In this document: in pieces, positions 8,139-15,988 of the stretch | How the letters are laid out: each line of letters opens with the position of its first letter | How positions within the stretch are numbered: position 1 is the stretch's first letter | NCBI GenBank assembly: GCA_947492745.1 | Contig: CANLOE010000081.1 | Location: 1 to 32,455 of the forward strand | DNA length: 32,455 bases | Reading direction: 5' to 3' | Origin: an uncultured Cyclobacteriaceae bacterium | GTDB taxonomy: Bacteria; Bacteroidota; Bacteroidia; Cytophagales; Cyclobacteriaceae | The notes under the pieces: generated by a model | Databases searched by the model: none | Seen by the model: the letters and a program-made list of their open reading frames with translations, nothing else | What the model was told of the DNA's origin: nothing | Translations under genes and position numbers: made by a program

Positions 8139-8309
8139 TATACCCAAACGCAATTGTTCTGGGACAGATTGAAAATCATTGCGAAAGTACTGTTCCGTCC
8201 GGAACCGCCCAAATGACCAATCCACTAATGTAATTTCACCAATGCAGTATTTTCCCCTGGTTTTCCGGACCCCGGATTTCCCATTTCACTATTTCTTGAG
8301 TATAATAAT
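8139..8309 (+). repeat. Family E element, copy 2
   Basis: Matches 29580-29750 strongly at both ends: TTATACCCAAACGCAATTG, GGGACAGA and TTGCGAAAG on the left; GATTTCCCATTTCACT and TTCTTGAGTATA on the right. The tips TATACCCAA and TTGAGTATA form a 9-bp inverted repeat with one mismatch, with TA on both outer sides, as for small Tc1/IS630-type elements. The element ends about 120 bp before the histidine kinase gene, so it lies close to that promoter. Confidence 0.72.
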
Positions 8310-8432
8310 GAATGTAATGATCGGTAAGGCTTGATTCGAGTGGTTTGGCGACGATAATGAACTGTGGCCCATACAGCACCGAAGGCTGGCCTTCCCTTAC
8401 CTGTTTTTATCAATTTGGAGTAACCCTAACTA

Positions 8433-10391
8433 ATGAACACCTACACCCTTTCGAAGCTATTGTTCCTGCTATTTCTTCTGCCTATTTCACTGGTAATGGG
8501 TCAAGATAAGTCTGCACAAATAGAAGCCTGTATCTCAAAAGCACTTTCCCTTGAAGCTTCCTCATTGGACTCGGCCATTCGTTATATCACTAGAGCAAAA
8601 ACACTGACCGATGAGATGGGAGATAGGGCCAAAAAGGTAGAGGTATTGAGCATAGAAGGAGGTCTACTGTTAAAAAACAGGCAGTTCGAAGCCAGTGAAC
8701 ACTCGCTGATGGAGGCGCTTGAACTGGCGAAGGAAGAAGAGGCCGTAGAGAGCAAAATTATGTCCGATATACTCCTGAATCTGGGCAGTGTCCATTTGAA
8801 CGGGCAAAACTTCGATGATGCACTGACCTATTATCTGCAAGCGGAGCCTTGGATAGAAGTGGAAAAACAACCGGGACAGGCCGTAAGAATGCATAACAAC
8901 ATGGCCATAGTCTACATGCGCTTAGGATATAAAGAGGAAGCTAAGATCCATTTTGAATCGGCAGTGGATACCAATCCTAAAGAGGACATCGTAACACTCA
9001 GTGCCTTGGCCAATCTGGCAACGCTTTATCAGGAAAACAAAAATTTCACTAAGGCCTTGGCCTCTGCCGGGGCGGCAGAGAAAATTGCTATAGAGTTAGG
9101 TCAGTTTCCCATTATCTCCATGCTCTATACGAACCGCAGCCTGATCTACCAAGAGACTTCCCGCTTGGAAGAGGCGCTGGAGTATGCCATTAAAAGTTTG
9201 AAAATCAAACAGAAATACAAGCTGTCGGGCTTAGCGATAGCTTTTAACAATATAGGTTACACCCACTATTTACGGGAAGAATATACGGAAGCCATTGCCC
9301 AGTATGAGAAAGGGCTACGAATGGCGGTGGGTTTGGAACGATTGAACCTCTTGCGCAATCTCAAACAAGTCTACCAAGCTATGGGCAGTCTGTCCAAAGC
9401 CCTGGACTATGCCGATGAATACGCCACCTTGAAAGACTCTTTGAATACCGAAGAGCAGAAAAGGAACGTCGCTGAACTCACTGCGCGCTACGAGACAGAA
9501 AAAAAACAAAGGCAAATAGAAACCCTCAGCTTTCAGAACAAACAGCAACAGGACAAAATAGAACGACAGTACCTACTGTTCGGTGGATTGGGCATGACAC
9601 TGATCATGGCCATACTTCTGTTTTATTTGGTCTACCGTCAAAAAAGAATCGAGCAACAACTGAAAAGTACCCAATTGAAACAACAGTTTCTTCGGACTCA
9701 GCTCAACCCACATTTCCTTTTTCACGCACTGAACAGTATTCAGGACTATATATACGAGCATGAAGTAGAGGCTTCGGCGGATTACCTGGCCGACTTCAGT
9801 AAACTGATGCGCTATATTCTTGTCAATGCTGATGTGGAGACGGTCAGCATGCGCGAAGATGCCGATATGCTGGAAAAATACCTACGCTTGCAGCAATTGA
9901 ACCATGGACATCACTTTGACTTCAGTATTCGTAGTGATAATGAAACATTGGGGACGACGGTCCTTGTCCCTACTTTACTGACACAGCCCATTGTGGAAAA
10001 TGCACTGATCCATGGACTGGATGGCCTCAAGGAGGGGCAATTGAGTATTAACTATGAAGTGCGTGATGACATGTTGCGCATTACGATTACGGACAATGGT
10101 ATCGGGTACTTTGAAGGAGCTAAACGCAACAATACGGGTGCCGATGGTCTATACCGCTCAAAGAGTAGTGGTATCATAGCACAGAGACTGGAACTGTTGG
10201 GTACTACCTTTCGGCAAAAGGTACAGTTGACCATGAAAGTCGCCTATCCCGATAACAAGGAACGTCCCGGTACGCAAGCAGTGCTAGAGCTTCCTTTGAT
10301 AGTGAGCGATTCGTACACTGATTCCAGCAACCTTGACCCTGTTAGTGGAGACATAGGAAAGAGGATGGTGAAACCTGAAAAAACAGTATGA
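8433..10391 (+). CDS. TPR sensor histidine kinase (LytS/YehU type)
   Basis: 652 residues. A signal peptide (1-23, ending VMGQ) is followed by about seven tetratricopeptide repeats (about 30-330, e.g. ALTYYLQAEPWIEVEK and AIAQYEKGLRMAVGLE), a coiled coil (KKQRQIETLSFQNKQQQDKI), one transmembrane helix (LLFGGLGMTLIMAILLFYLV, about 382-402) and a His_kinase domain with the phosphoacceptor H427 in LNPHFLFHALNSI. The ATPase domain has its N-box at PIVENALIHG (N523) and the DNGIGY G-box. Such kinases sense through periplasmic TPRs and phosphorylate LytTR regulators; the partner is very probably the next gene. The stop codon is only 152 bp from the regulator, but a family F repeat sits between them and may alter the ratio of the two products. 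Confidence 0.95.
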   Translation: MNTYTLSKLLFLLFLLPISLVMGQDKSAQIEACISKALSLEASSLDSAIRYITRAKTLTDEMGDRAKKVEVLSIEGGLLLKNRQFEASEHSLMEALELAKEEEAVESKIMSDILLNLGSVHLNGQNFDDALTYYLQAEPWIEVEKQPGQAVRMHNNMAIVYMRLGYKEEAKIHFESAVDTNPKEDIVTLSALANLATLYQENKNFTKALASAGAAEKIAIELGQFPIISMLYTNRSLIYQETSRLEEALEYAIKSLKIKQKYKLSGLAIAFNNIGYTHYLREEYTEAIAQYEKGLRMAVGLERLNLLRNLKQVYQAMGSLSKALDYADEYATLKDSLNTEEQKRNVAELTARYETEKKQRQIETLSFQNKQQQDKIERQYLLFGGLGMTLIMAILLFYLVYRQKRIEQQLKSTQLKQQFLRTQLNPHFLFHALNSIQDYIYEHEVEASADYLADFSKLMRYILVNADVETVSMREDADMLEKYLRLQQLNHGHHFDFSIRSDNETLGTTVLVPTLLTQPIVENALIHGLDGLKEGQLSINYEVRDDMLRITITDNGIGYFEGAKRNNTGADGLYRSKSSGIIAQRLELLGTTFRQKVQLTMKVAYPDNKERPGTQAVLELPLIVSDSYTDSSNLDPVSGDIGKRMVKPEKTV

Positions 10392-10540
10392 AGTGATTTG
10401 GATTTTTTGTTTGGCACCGATATTTTTGGTTTTTGTACTCTGATGCAACGCTCCATTTTACTTTTTTTTGAGTACACCCGTAGCGCCATAGCCCTATCAC
10501 GGTTTACTTTCATAACTCCCATTGAAGTTATAGATTTGCT
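10389..10540 (+). repeat. Family F repeat, copy 1, between kinase and regulator
   Basis: It starts at the kinase stop codon with GAAGTGATTTGGATTTTTTG and TTTGGCACCGATA, matching 25314-25380 and, inverted, 29466-29575. The tip region CCGTAGCGCCATAGCCCTAT is a decayed form of the TAGC-N3-GCTA hairpin. It includes T-rich runs (CTTTTTTTTGAG). Its position inside a two-component operon makes attenuation or processing of the transcript possible, but this is not shown. Confidence 0.6.
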
Positions 10541-10543
10541 ATC

Positions 10544-11296
10544 ATGGTAGACTGCTTGGTAATCGAAGATGATGAACGAACGCGACGTAGACTGGTCAAT
10601 AGGATAAGGACGGATTTTCAGGAGCTGAACTGTATCGGAGAGGCGCATACCCTCGAAAGAGCAAAAATCTTGATACAGGAACTCCGCCCTAAGCTACTTT
10701 TCATGGATATCAATTTACCGGACGGTACCGCTTTTGATCTATTGAAGGCTTTGCCGTCATTGAAATCCAAGATCATATTTATTACTGCCCATAGCGATTA
10801 TGCACTAGAGGCCATCCGGTTCAGCGCACTGGACTTTTTATTGAAACCCTACACTAGACTGGACTTGAATAACGCTATCCGTAGGGCATTGGAGGCTATC
10901 GACGAACAAGAGTATCATCTAAAGCTAGAGTCCTTCTACCATAATCACCTTCAAGAGGACCATAGAAAGAAAAAAATCGTACTTAAAAGTGCCGAAAATA
11001 TTTACCTTATTGAAATCCAGGATATCATACAGGTAAAAGCCGATAATAATTATACGGTATTTTACCTGCAAGAAGATAAAAAAGTAGTCATCTCCAAGTC
11101 CCTGAAAGAGTTCGACAACAAGTTGGCACCCTATGGTTTTTTCCGTGCCCATCAATCCCACCTGATCAATTGGCAGCATGCCATTACCTTCAAGAAAAAA
11201 GAAGATCGTCTACTGATGACCGGAGGTATACATATACCTATAGCCCAGAGTAAAAAACAAGATTTTATACGTTATTTTGAGGCTTTGGAGGACTAA
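10544..11296 (+). CDS. LytTR family response regulator
   Basis: 250 residues. The receiver domain (1-120) has the acidic pocket E8-D9-D10, the phosphorylation site D55 (LLFMDINLPDG), the conserved T81 and K101 (FLLKPY). After a linker, a LytTR DNA-binding domain (about 145-247) carries ADNNYTVFYL, ISKSLKEF and FFRAHQSHLIN. It is therefore an intact cytoplasmic transcription regulator. It follows the LytS-type kinase gene and should be its phosphorylation partner. LytTR proteins bind paired direct repeats near promoters; I could not find a clear pair here. The downstream envelope genes (11592-14748) are candidate targets by position only. Confidence 0.95.
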   Translation: MVDCLVIEDDERTRRRLVNRIRTDFQELNCIGEAHTLERAKILIQELRPKLLFMDINLPDGTAFDLLKALPSLKSKIIFITAHSDYALEAIRFSALDFLLKPYTRLDLNNAIRRALEAIDEQEYHLKLESFYHNHLQEDHRKKKIVLKSAENIYLIEIQDIIQVKADNNYTVFYLQEDKKVVISKSLKEFDNKLAPYGFFRAHQSHLINWQHAITFKKKEDRLLMTGGIHIPIAQSKKQDFIRYFEALED

Positions 11297-11389
11297 GGAG
11301 CCTGAATTCTCAATAGTTGACGGCAAATTCTAAATAGGAGCTTTGAGATACTCAAACAATCACTATTTTGAGTTTTTTTATATTAATTT

Positions 11390-11562
11390 TAAGCCAAAAT
11401 GTTCGTTGGAACTTCGTCATGAGGACTTAAATGGCAATAAATCAGGGCGTTTTCTTGGATTCAGCGTAGCACCGCTACGGTTAATTCAAAAAACGCATTC
11501 ATTTACTGATTTGAAGCCAGTTAAGTTCGGAATAGATTTTCTAATGGACATTTTGGGTTTAA
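11390..11562 (-). repeat. Palindromic repeat, family A, copy 4
   Basis: The reverse complement of 25111-25283 with only a handful of differences in about 172 bp, much closer than any other family A pair. The tip is CGTAGC-ACC-GCTACG. The outer pair A11397-T11553 corresponds to G25118-C25274 in the other copy. The frame of the next gene stays open through it, which could mislead start prediction. Confidence 0.9.
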
Positions 11563-11591
11563 AGTTATTGATGGACCAAACCTTTAGAGCG

Positions 11592-12587
11592 ATGTTTTTC
11601 TTATCAAAAAATAGAGTACACTTAATCTTCATAAGTCTTTTGTATGTAACGACCGCTTGTGGAGGTCATGCACAAGAGGAAACCGAAAATGCCCAAAACC
11701 GCTTTGGTAGAGGAAAGTTTCAGGACGGGCAAAAGGAAGAGTTTATCAAAGAACCTTTTCAGGAAGGCATATTGTACATGAAAGTCAGCTTTCCCGGAAA
11801 CCCTATGGCCCAAGCCTTTTCGAAATTGGATTTTGATGAGGATATAGCCCCTCAGATGGAGGCCATGTATGCAAAAATGAGTGCGTCGGAACAGGCAGCA
11901 TTATCCCGTACAGGAGAAAGTATGGGGCTGATGTCACTGGTTATTATGATGACACCCTTTCAGAGCACCCTACAGTATAGAAAAGGAGAAGTCTTGGCGA
12001 AGGCCGAGGGTTACGGGTATCACTTGGAAAACTACCAAAACTCAATAGAGAACAAAGGAATATACTATGTATCCTCGCGTACAGGTAAAAATACGGTTAC
12101 CATGCGTTATGCCCCTTCGACGACAGGGAAAACTTGGCAGTCCATGGAGGTCGACCACAGGGATTTTGACATCAGTACTTTGGACGAGCCGGAAATAGTG
12201 GCCGGCTACTCTTGTCAGGGAAAGCGCTATATGGCTAAATCCGATAGGCCATCGGATTTGAAAATGGGACAAGCCGTACCCCAGCTGTCCAAGTTGGAAG
12301 TCTATACCAGTAAACAAATGGCAAGTGATATCAATTTCCAGCATCCTATCTATATTCCCGAAGAGAACGGAATCCTCAAAATAATTGCCTACTTCGGAGA
12401 AGGAGACAGGGCGACGACCATAGTCTACGAAGCTACCCGGGTGCAAGCCAAAGTGCTGGAAGATAAGGATATGGTCATACGTACTTCGACACCTATCTAT
12501 GATATGGATGATGATAAGGATCTGTTAGAGGGTGGTTTTAAACTGATGGGTATTATGATGGGTAGTGGAGCCGAAGGCAATAAGTGA
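11592..12587 (+). CDS. Predicted lipoprotein, DUF4412-like
   Basis: 331 residues from ATG 11592; ATG 11571 would add seven. The frame is open back to 11343, but those residues translate the family A repeat and precede the signal peptide, so they are not real. The signal peptide (SKNRVHLIFISLLYVTTAC) ends in a lipobox with C23, so the protein is probably a lipoprotein. The mature part has a Met-rich helical stretch (MEAMYAKMSASEQ, LMSLVIMMTP) followed by beta-rich sequence with GKNTVTMRY and the motif AGYSCQGKRY. The layout (lipoprotein, internal helical segment, then strands reporting on a reduced or modified ligand) resembles DUF4412/GLPGLI-like periplasmic proteins; the assignment is weak. 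Orientation suggests, but does not prove, control by the upstream LytTR pair. Confidence 0.75.
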   Translation: MFFLSKNRVHLIFISLLYVTTACGGHAQEETENAQNRFGRGKFQDGQKEEFIKEPFQEGILYMKVSFPGNPMAQAFSKLDFDEDIAPQMEAMYAKMSASEQAALSRTGESMGLMSLVIMMTPFQSTLQYRKGEVLAKAEGYGYHLENYQNSIENKGIYYVSSRTGKNTVTMRYAPSTTGKTWQSMEVDHRDFDISTLDEPEIVAGYSCQGKRYMAKSDRPSDLKMGQAVPQLSKLEVYTSKQMASDINFQHPIYIPEENGILKIIAYFGEGDRATTIVYEATRVQAKVLEDKDMVIRTSTPIYDMDDDKDLLEGGFKLMGIMMGSGAEGNK

Positions 12588-12780
12588 TACTTTTCCAGCG
12601 GAGATCAAGTTAAAAACCTCAGGTCCAATAGTATTAGATAAAGTAATCTAGACTTTTTCTTGCGAGTTTCACATTCAGCACTCTAAGAGACTGTTTTAAA
12701 ATGTATCTTTTTCTTTCTTATGTACTTCTTGATTTCGTTGAAATTTCCGCTAGCTAGCGCGACAGACCGGCCCCTTCACT

Positions 12781-12803
12781 AATAATGCCTTCGGGGCATT
12801 ATT
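12781..12803. terminator. Strong hairpin AATAATGCC / GGCATTATT
   Basis: A perfect 9-bp stem with a TTCGG loop, followed by TTTAAT. It lies about 190 bp downstream of the lipoprotein stop codon and inside the 12686-13038 element. It could end transcription from the left, although the T-tract is short. Confidence 0.4.
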
Positions 12804-12978
12804 TTAATCCGTATCATGCGTTGGGACTTCGTCACGAGGGTTTACATATCCATAAATCAGGGAGTTTTAGTGGATTTAGCATAGCACCGCTATGGTGAAT
12901 CCAAAAGACTTAGTGCAACGACCGGTTTGCAACTATTTAGATCCGCAGTAGATTTTCCAATGCATGATCCGGGTTTAA
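12804..12978 (-). repeat. Palindromic repeat, family A, copy 5
   Basis: An inverted family A unit with ends AATCCGTATCATGCGTTGGG and CCAATGCATGATCCGGGTTT. The tip is CATAGC-ACC-GCTATG where copies 3, 4 and 7 have CGTAGC/GCTACG, so both halves of one base pair have changed together. It is nested in the 12686-13038 element. Confidence 0.78.
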
Positions 12979-13069
12979 CACTCGGTCCTATCCAAAATAA
13001 GTGACAACAAATTCTAAAATAATTTCAAAACAGTCTCTTAAAGCAAAAAAATAAAGTCAAACTATAAAC

Positions 13070-14356
13070 ATGAATATGAAAAACCTTTTGGTTACATTGA
13101 CCTATACTTTTACCATACTACTGCTGGGAACAACCCTGCCCAGCCAAGCACAACTGTTGGAAAAGCTGAAAAGAAAAGCCGAGCAGAAAGTAGAACAGGC
13201 CGTAGATAAAGGCATCGATAATGTGGGTAAGAAGAGAAAGGAAAAAAAACAGAAAGGCGAACCTAGTGCAAGTGCTTCTAAAAACGAGAAAGGCCCCGAA
13301 AGTGCTGAAAATAAGAGTAGCGCCGAAAGTGGAGCGCCGATATCCGAGGGGATGGGTAACAAAGGCCTGTGGACCAAGTATGATTTTCTTCCCGGGGAGA
13401 AGGTTATTTTTTATGATGACTTCAAAAGTAATGATTATGGAGACTTTCCCGCGCGTTGGGAGCTGGCCTTTGGCAGTGCAGAGGTAGCCAAGTTGGGCAA
13501 GGAAAAAGTAGTCCTTTTCCGCGGTGAAAGACCTACCATCCTGCCCGATTTCACTAGAAATGATTATATGACAGGAGCAACTACTATCGAACTGGACCTG
13601 TACTGTGGTGATGGTTTTTGGGAGAATCAGTCCAGTTATATACTGCGCCTTTTCAGACCAAGCAGTAAATATTCAAGTAGTTATAGTGATGGATCGGGGC
13701 ATTCACTTTCTGAAGTAGTCATCCATGAAAGTTCGGGGACACTATACGTCACCATGGGAAGTAAGTATCAAGTTGATCTGCCCATACATCAACTGACCCA
13801 TAAGAACGGCTGGCACCATCTCGCCCTGTTCACTGATGGCAAACAGCTAAGGCTGTATTTCGACGAACACAAGATGCTGAACATCCCGGATACCAAGGTC
13901 AAGCCCGCAGCACTGGCATTGACAGCAGACCTTTCTTATTCGGATGATATCTTGGCAGTAAAAGACGTTAAAATAGCCAAAGGAGGGGAGAAGCCCTACC
14001 GGCAAATCACTTCCAATGGTAAGTACGTGACTACAGGCATCCTGTTTGACAAAGGAAAGGCAGTTTTGAAACCATCTTCCATGGGTGTCATTCTGAAAAT
14101 GGGCCAAGCTATGGAGGATAATGAAGATTGGGACATCACTATTGTAGGACACACGGATAGTGATGGTGAGGCAGCGGATAACCTGGCACTATCTCGGCAG
14201 CGGGCCGATGCAGTTAAAAAAGCACTGACCGACTATGGTATCAAGACCGCTCGCTTAAGTGTGGAAGGTAAGGGGGAGTCCGAGCCATTGGACGAAAACA
14301 CGAGCTTAGAGGCAAAAGCGAATAATAGGAGGGTAGAGTTCATACTTGACCGGTAA
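13070..14356 (+). CDS. OmpA-domain outer-membrane protein with LamG-like region
   Basis: 428 residues. A signal peptide (about 1-28, ending SQAQ) is followed by a strongly basic helix (LLEKLKRKAEQKVEQAVDKG, then KKRKEKKQKG) and a low-complexity Ser/Glu linker. Residues about 105-305 are beta-rich with FYDDFKSNDYGDFPARWEL and WHHLALFTDGKQLRLYFDE, the look of a concanavalin/LamG-like fold. The C-terminus (about 315-428) is an OmpA domain: ILFDKGKAVLKPSS, ITIVGHTDSDG, LSRQRADAVKKAL and NNRRVEFILDR, with the D and R residues that bind peptidoglycan. It should anchor an exported sugar- or surface-binding module to the cell wall. ATG 13070 is preferred; ATG 13076 is possible. It is followed closely by a small lipoprotein gene. 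Confidence 0.88.
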   Translation: MNMKNLLVTLTYTFTILLLGTTLPSQAQLLEKLKRKAEQKVEQAVDKGIDNVGKKRKEKKQKGEPSASASKNEKGPESAENKSSAESGAPISEGMGNKGLWTKYDFLPGEKVIFYDDFKSNDYGDFPARWELAFGSAEVAKLGKEKVVLFRGERPTILPDFTRNDYMTGATTIELDLYCGDGFWENQSSYILRLFRPSSKYSSSYSDGSGHSLSEVVIHESSGTLYVTMGSKYQVDLPIHQLTHKNGWHHLALFTDGKQLRLYFDEHKMLNIPDTKVKPAALALTADLSYSDDILAVKDVKIAKGGEKPYRQITSNGKYVTTGILFDKGKAVLKPSSMGVILKMGQAMEDNEDWDITIVGHTDSDGEAADNLALSRQRADAVKKALTDYGIKTARLSVEGKGESEPLDENTSLEAKANNRRVEFILDR

Positions 14357-14376
14357 GTAATAAAAATCCAATAGCA

Positions 14377-14748
14377 ATTACTATCAAAAACATAACTCGC
14401 ATCATCTGGTGCTTCATCATTTTACCGATGCTTGGCTGTGGTAAGCATCAAGTATCCGAAACAGTAGCAGCGGCCAGTGACCTGAAAGAAGTTATCGATG
14501 TGGTCGAATCAGAAGAATTCGAAGAACAGAGCGGGCTTATCGAAAAAGAAGATGAAGAAGTGGGCCTGAATACCATGACCCCCTATGAGGAGATGACAGA
14601 GTACCTGCCACACTATGACTATACCGATGGCCAAGGTCAGGTCAAGAGCCTGAACAGGGATAATTTCGATCGGCTGACCTCTATAGAGGACAAAGAGAAA
14701 CTACTTGACATCTATCAAAAGGCTTATAGCATGTTTAACCCAAAATGA
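14377..14748 (+). CDS. Small predicted lipoprotein, apparently lacking a standard start codon
   Basis: The first ATG (14428) gives a 106-residue product beginning MLGCG, but the codons before it read TIKNITRIIWCFIILP, so the full N-terminus is a textbook lipoprotein signal with lipobox P-M-L-G-C. No ATG, GTG or TTG occurs in frame between the stop at 14347 and 14428. The best candidate is ATT 14377, giving 123 residues. Either translation starts at a rare ATT, or the start was mutated and the gene is dying. The mature part is acidic (VVESEEFEEQSGLIEKEDEE), with a helical end (LTSIEDKEKLLDIYQKAYSM). It starts 21 bp after the OmpA-domain gene and is probably co-transcribed. The last residues and the stop codon come from the family B repeat. 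Confidence 0.6.
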   Translation: MTIKNITRIIWCFIILPMLGCGKHQVSETVAAASDLKEVIDVVESEEFEEQSGLIEKEDEEVGLNTMTPYEEMTEYLPHYDYTDGQGQVKSLNRDNFDRLTSIEDKEKLLDIYQKAYSMFNPK

Positions 14749-14908
14749 TCGATAGAGAACCTATTCCGCGTATAAATAGCTTCATACCGGAAGCTTTGCC
14801 CACCGGTCTTCATTCACCATAGCGGTGCTATGCCGAACGAATCCAAATGGCCGGTATTTTGCTATTTATACGCTCATCACGATTTCTATCGATCAATGTG
14901 GGTTTAAA
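14736..14908 (+). repeat. Palindromic repeat, family B, copy 2
   Basis: A near-identical twin of 7601-7772, with ends TAACCCAAAATGATCGATAG and ATCGATCAATGTGGGTTTA. The tip is CATAGC-GGT-GCTATG. The pair T14771-A14870 replaces C-G of copy 1. Its first bases supply the TGA stop codon of the preceding small lipoprotein gene. Confidence 0.88.
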
Positions 14909-15000
14909 AATGATGGGCATATATTTAATTCATTTCTCCATATATAATTTTGCTTTACTCTTAAAAACCGGATATCATCTACTTTAGGTTGGTCTGGTGG

Positions 15001-15235
15001 TCAGGCCAGGCCTATCAAGATAGGTCAGCTTCTTCATTTTTGGCCTGACCCAAAAACGAAGCAAAAAAATCAAGACCGTGAACAAATAGGCTAAAAATCA
15101 ATCCATTCCGCTAAAATCCACCAAACTCCCTACGGTCAGACAGGGTGGATTTCTTTACGCTACATTTCTTGATTTTTTTAACGCAATTTGTTCAAGGCCA
15201 AACAAATTGATTATTATTTAAATTTGTTTTTGAAC
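15001..15235. repeat. Nested-hairpin intergenic repeat, single copy here (type G)
   Basis: It contains TCAGGCCAGGCC and, after a spacer, GGCCTGACCCAAAAACGAAG. It also has three nested inverted repeats: AAAAAAATCAAG with CTTGATTTTTTT, GAACAAAT with ATTTGTTC, and AAATCCACC with GGTGGATTT. The inner CTCCCTACGG tip resembles a dispersed intergenic repeat I have seen in Bacteroidota sequences, but that recollection cannot be tested here. It is distinct from families A to F. Confidence 0.5.
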
Positions 15236-15243
15236 AAGCTCTT

Positions 15244-15407
15244 ATGCCTATAATGCAATTGATGCGGGACAAGGTGATTCGTTGACTAAGTACCACTATT
15301 TCTAAAGCCCCTAAAAGTCTATCGGTAACAGCTCAACACTGTGACGGATTTTTCTCCTCGGCCATTGCCGATAAGGCTTTCCATTTCGTTTTTTCTTGAG
15401 TATATAT
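15244..15407 (+). repeat. Family E element, copy 3
   Basis: Its closest relative is the inverted copy 1 at 7206-7373 (shared CAACGAATCA complement, TAGGGGC complement and GCCATTGCCGATAAGGCTT). The left end ATAATGCAATTGATGCGGGAC and the right end TTTTTTCTTGAGTATA match copies 2 and 4. It lies upstream of the minus-strand lipoprotein gene's 3' end. Confidence 0.7.
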
Positions 15408-15489
15408 TAGTGTCCCAGAGTTTTTATAGCCCCATTATCACATCAAAAGTATTGGAACCGGATAAGTAGAGTAGGAGCAGAGCGTAGTA

Positions 15490-15921
15490 TCAATCATAGA
15501 TCATGACTTCATTCGATAGCCCGACTGCATTGAATCGGATTTTTAGCGTTACGGGAGTCTGCGAAGCTTCATAGTGATCACAATCGGGGGCAGGACTGAT
15601 ATGGTAGATGAAGAATTTCTGATTTCTACGGTACAATTCATTTTTGTCGGGTCTACCCAATACATAGAGTACATCTTTATTGCTGAGTCGCTTGAGTTGC
15701 GGGCTGATTTTTTCCAGCTGGTTTTTTAGGCTTATCCTAAGGCCCTGGCAACCTTTTCTATCACTTTTCCAAAGCGTACTGTCGAAGCCTTCTATACCTT
15801 TTCGCTCTTGACAGGAGGTGAAAAACAATAGGCTCAGGCCGAAACCCAAAACGATAATACTATAGGTGAAGAAATGACGAACATTGGTTTGGCTATCGGT
15901 CATAGGGCGTATTTTGGTCAT
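15490..15921 (-). CDS. Predicted lipoprotein, possibly BamE-like
   Basis: 143 residues. An N-terminal polar segment precedes a hydrophobic stretch and lipobox LLFFTSC, with C37 as the lipid site; MTDS at residue 7 is a possible later start. The mature part has LSNKDVLYVLGRPDKNE, which resembles the helix-turn-strand of the SmpA/BamE fold where a two-helix segment precedes a G-x-P turn, followed by strands (KFFIYHISPAP, VTLKIRFNAVGLS). Two cysteines (in KGCQG and PDCDH) could form a disulphide. Function is unassigned; if the fold is right, an outer-membrane assembly or small binding role is possible. It diverges from the membrane-protein gene at 15989, sharing a 67-bp control region. Confidence 0.72.
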   Translation of the reverse strand: MTKIRPMTDSQTNVRHFFTYSIIVLGFGLSLLFFTSCQERKGIEGFDSTLWKSDRKGCQGLRISLKNQLEKISPQLKRLSNKDVLYVLGRPDKNELYRRNQKFFIYHISPAPDCDHYEASQTPVTLKIRFNAVGLSNEVMIYD

Positions 15922-15988
15922 ATCTCTTTGTTTCGCGATAGTATTTAGGATTAAATGCCTTAAATTGCGATTAAATTTAAAGAACTAA
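15922..15988. promoter_or_regulatory. Divergent promoter region
   Basis: 67 bp, rich in A and T, separate two divergent start codons, so promoters for both genes must lie here or overlap the genes. TTAGGATTAAATGCCTTAAA and GCGATTAAATTTAAAG are AT-rich candidates, but I could not assign definite Bacteroidota -33/-7 boxes. Confidence 0.45.

Larger units (their letters stand above)
12686..13038. mobile_element. 353-bp element with AGAGACTGTTTT-type inverted ends
   Basis: The ends AGAGACTGTTTTAAAAT (12686-12702) and its near-perfect complement ATTTCAAAACAGTCTCT (finishing at 13038) are flanked by TA on both sides (12684-12685 and 13039-13040). This is the structure of a miniature inverted-repeat element or a gutted insertion sequence with TA target duplication. 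There is no transposase frame inside. It contains a short hairpin at 12781-12803 and a whole family A repeat. It lies between the lipoprotein gene and the OmpA-domain gene, and its right end is only 32 bp before the latter's ATG, so it may carry that gene's promoter. Confidence 0.65.

Noticed and set aside
10244-10648. 134-residue frame on the minus strand
   Set aside because: It overlaps the kinase and regulator genes and reads across family F; its SVPNKKSKSL peptide recurs at 29454-29711 only because the repeat recurs.
11343-11591. N-terminal extension of the lipoprotein gene
   Set aside because: The translation runs through a family A repeat and precedes a complete signal peptide; the same peptide appears in reverse orientation at 25110-25403 where no gene exists.
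12686-13038. Intact insertion sequence
   Set aside because: No transposase frame of useful length lies between the inverted ends; only a miniature or gutted element is supported.
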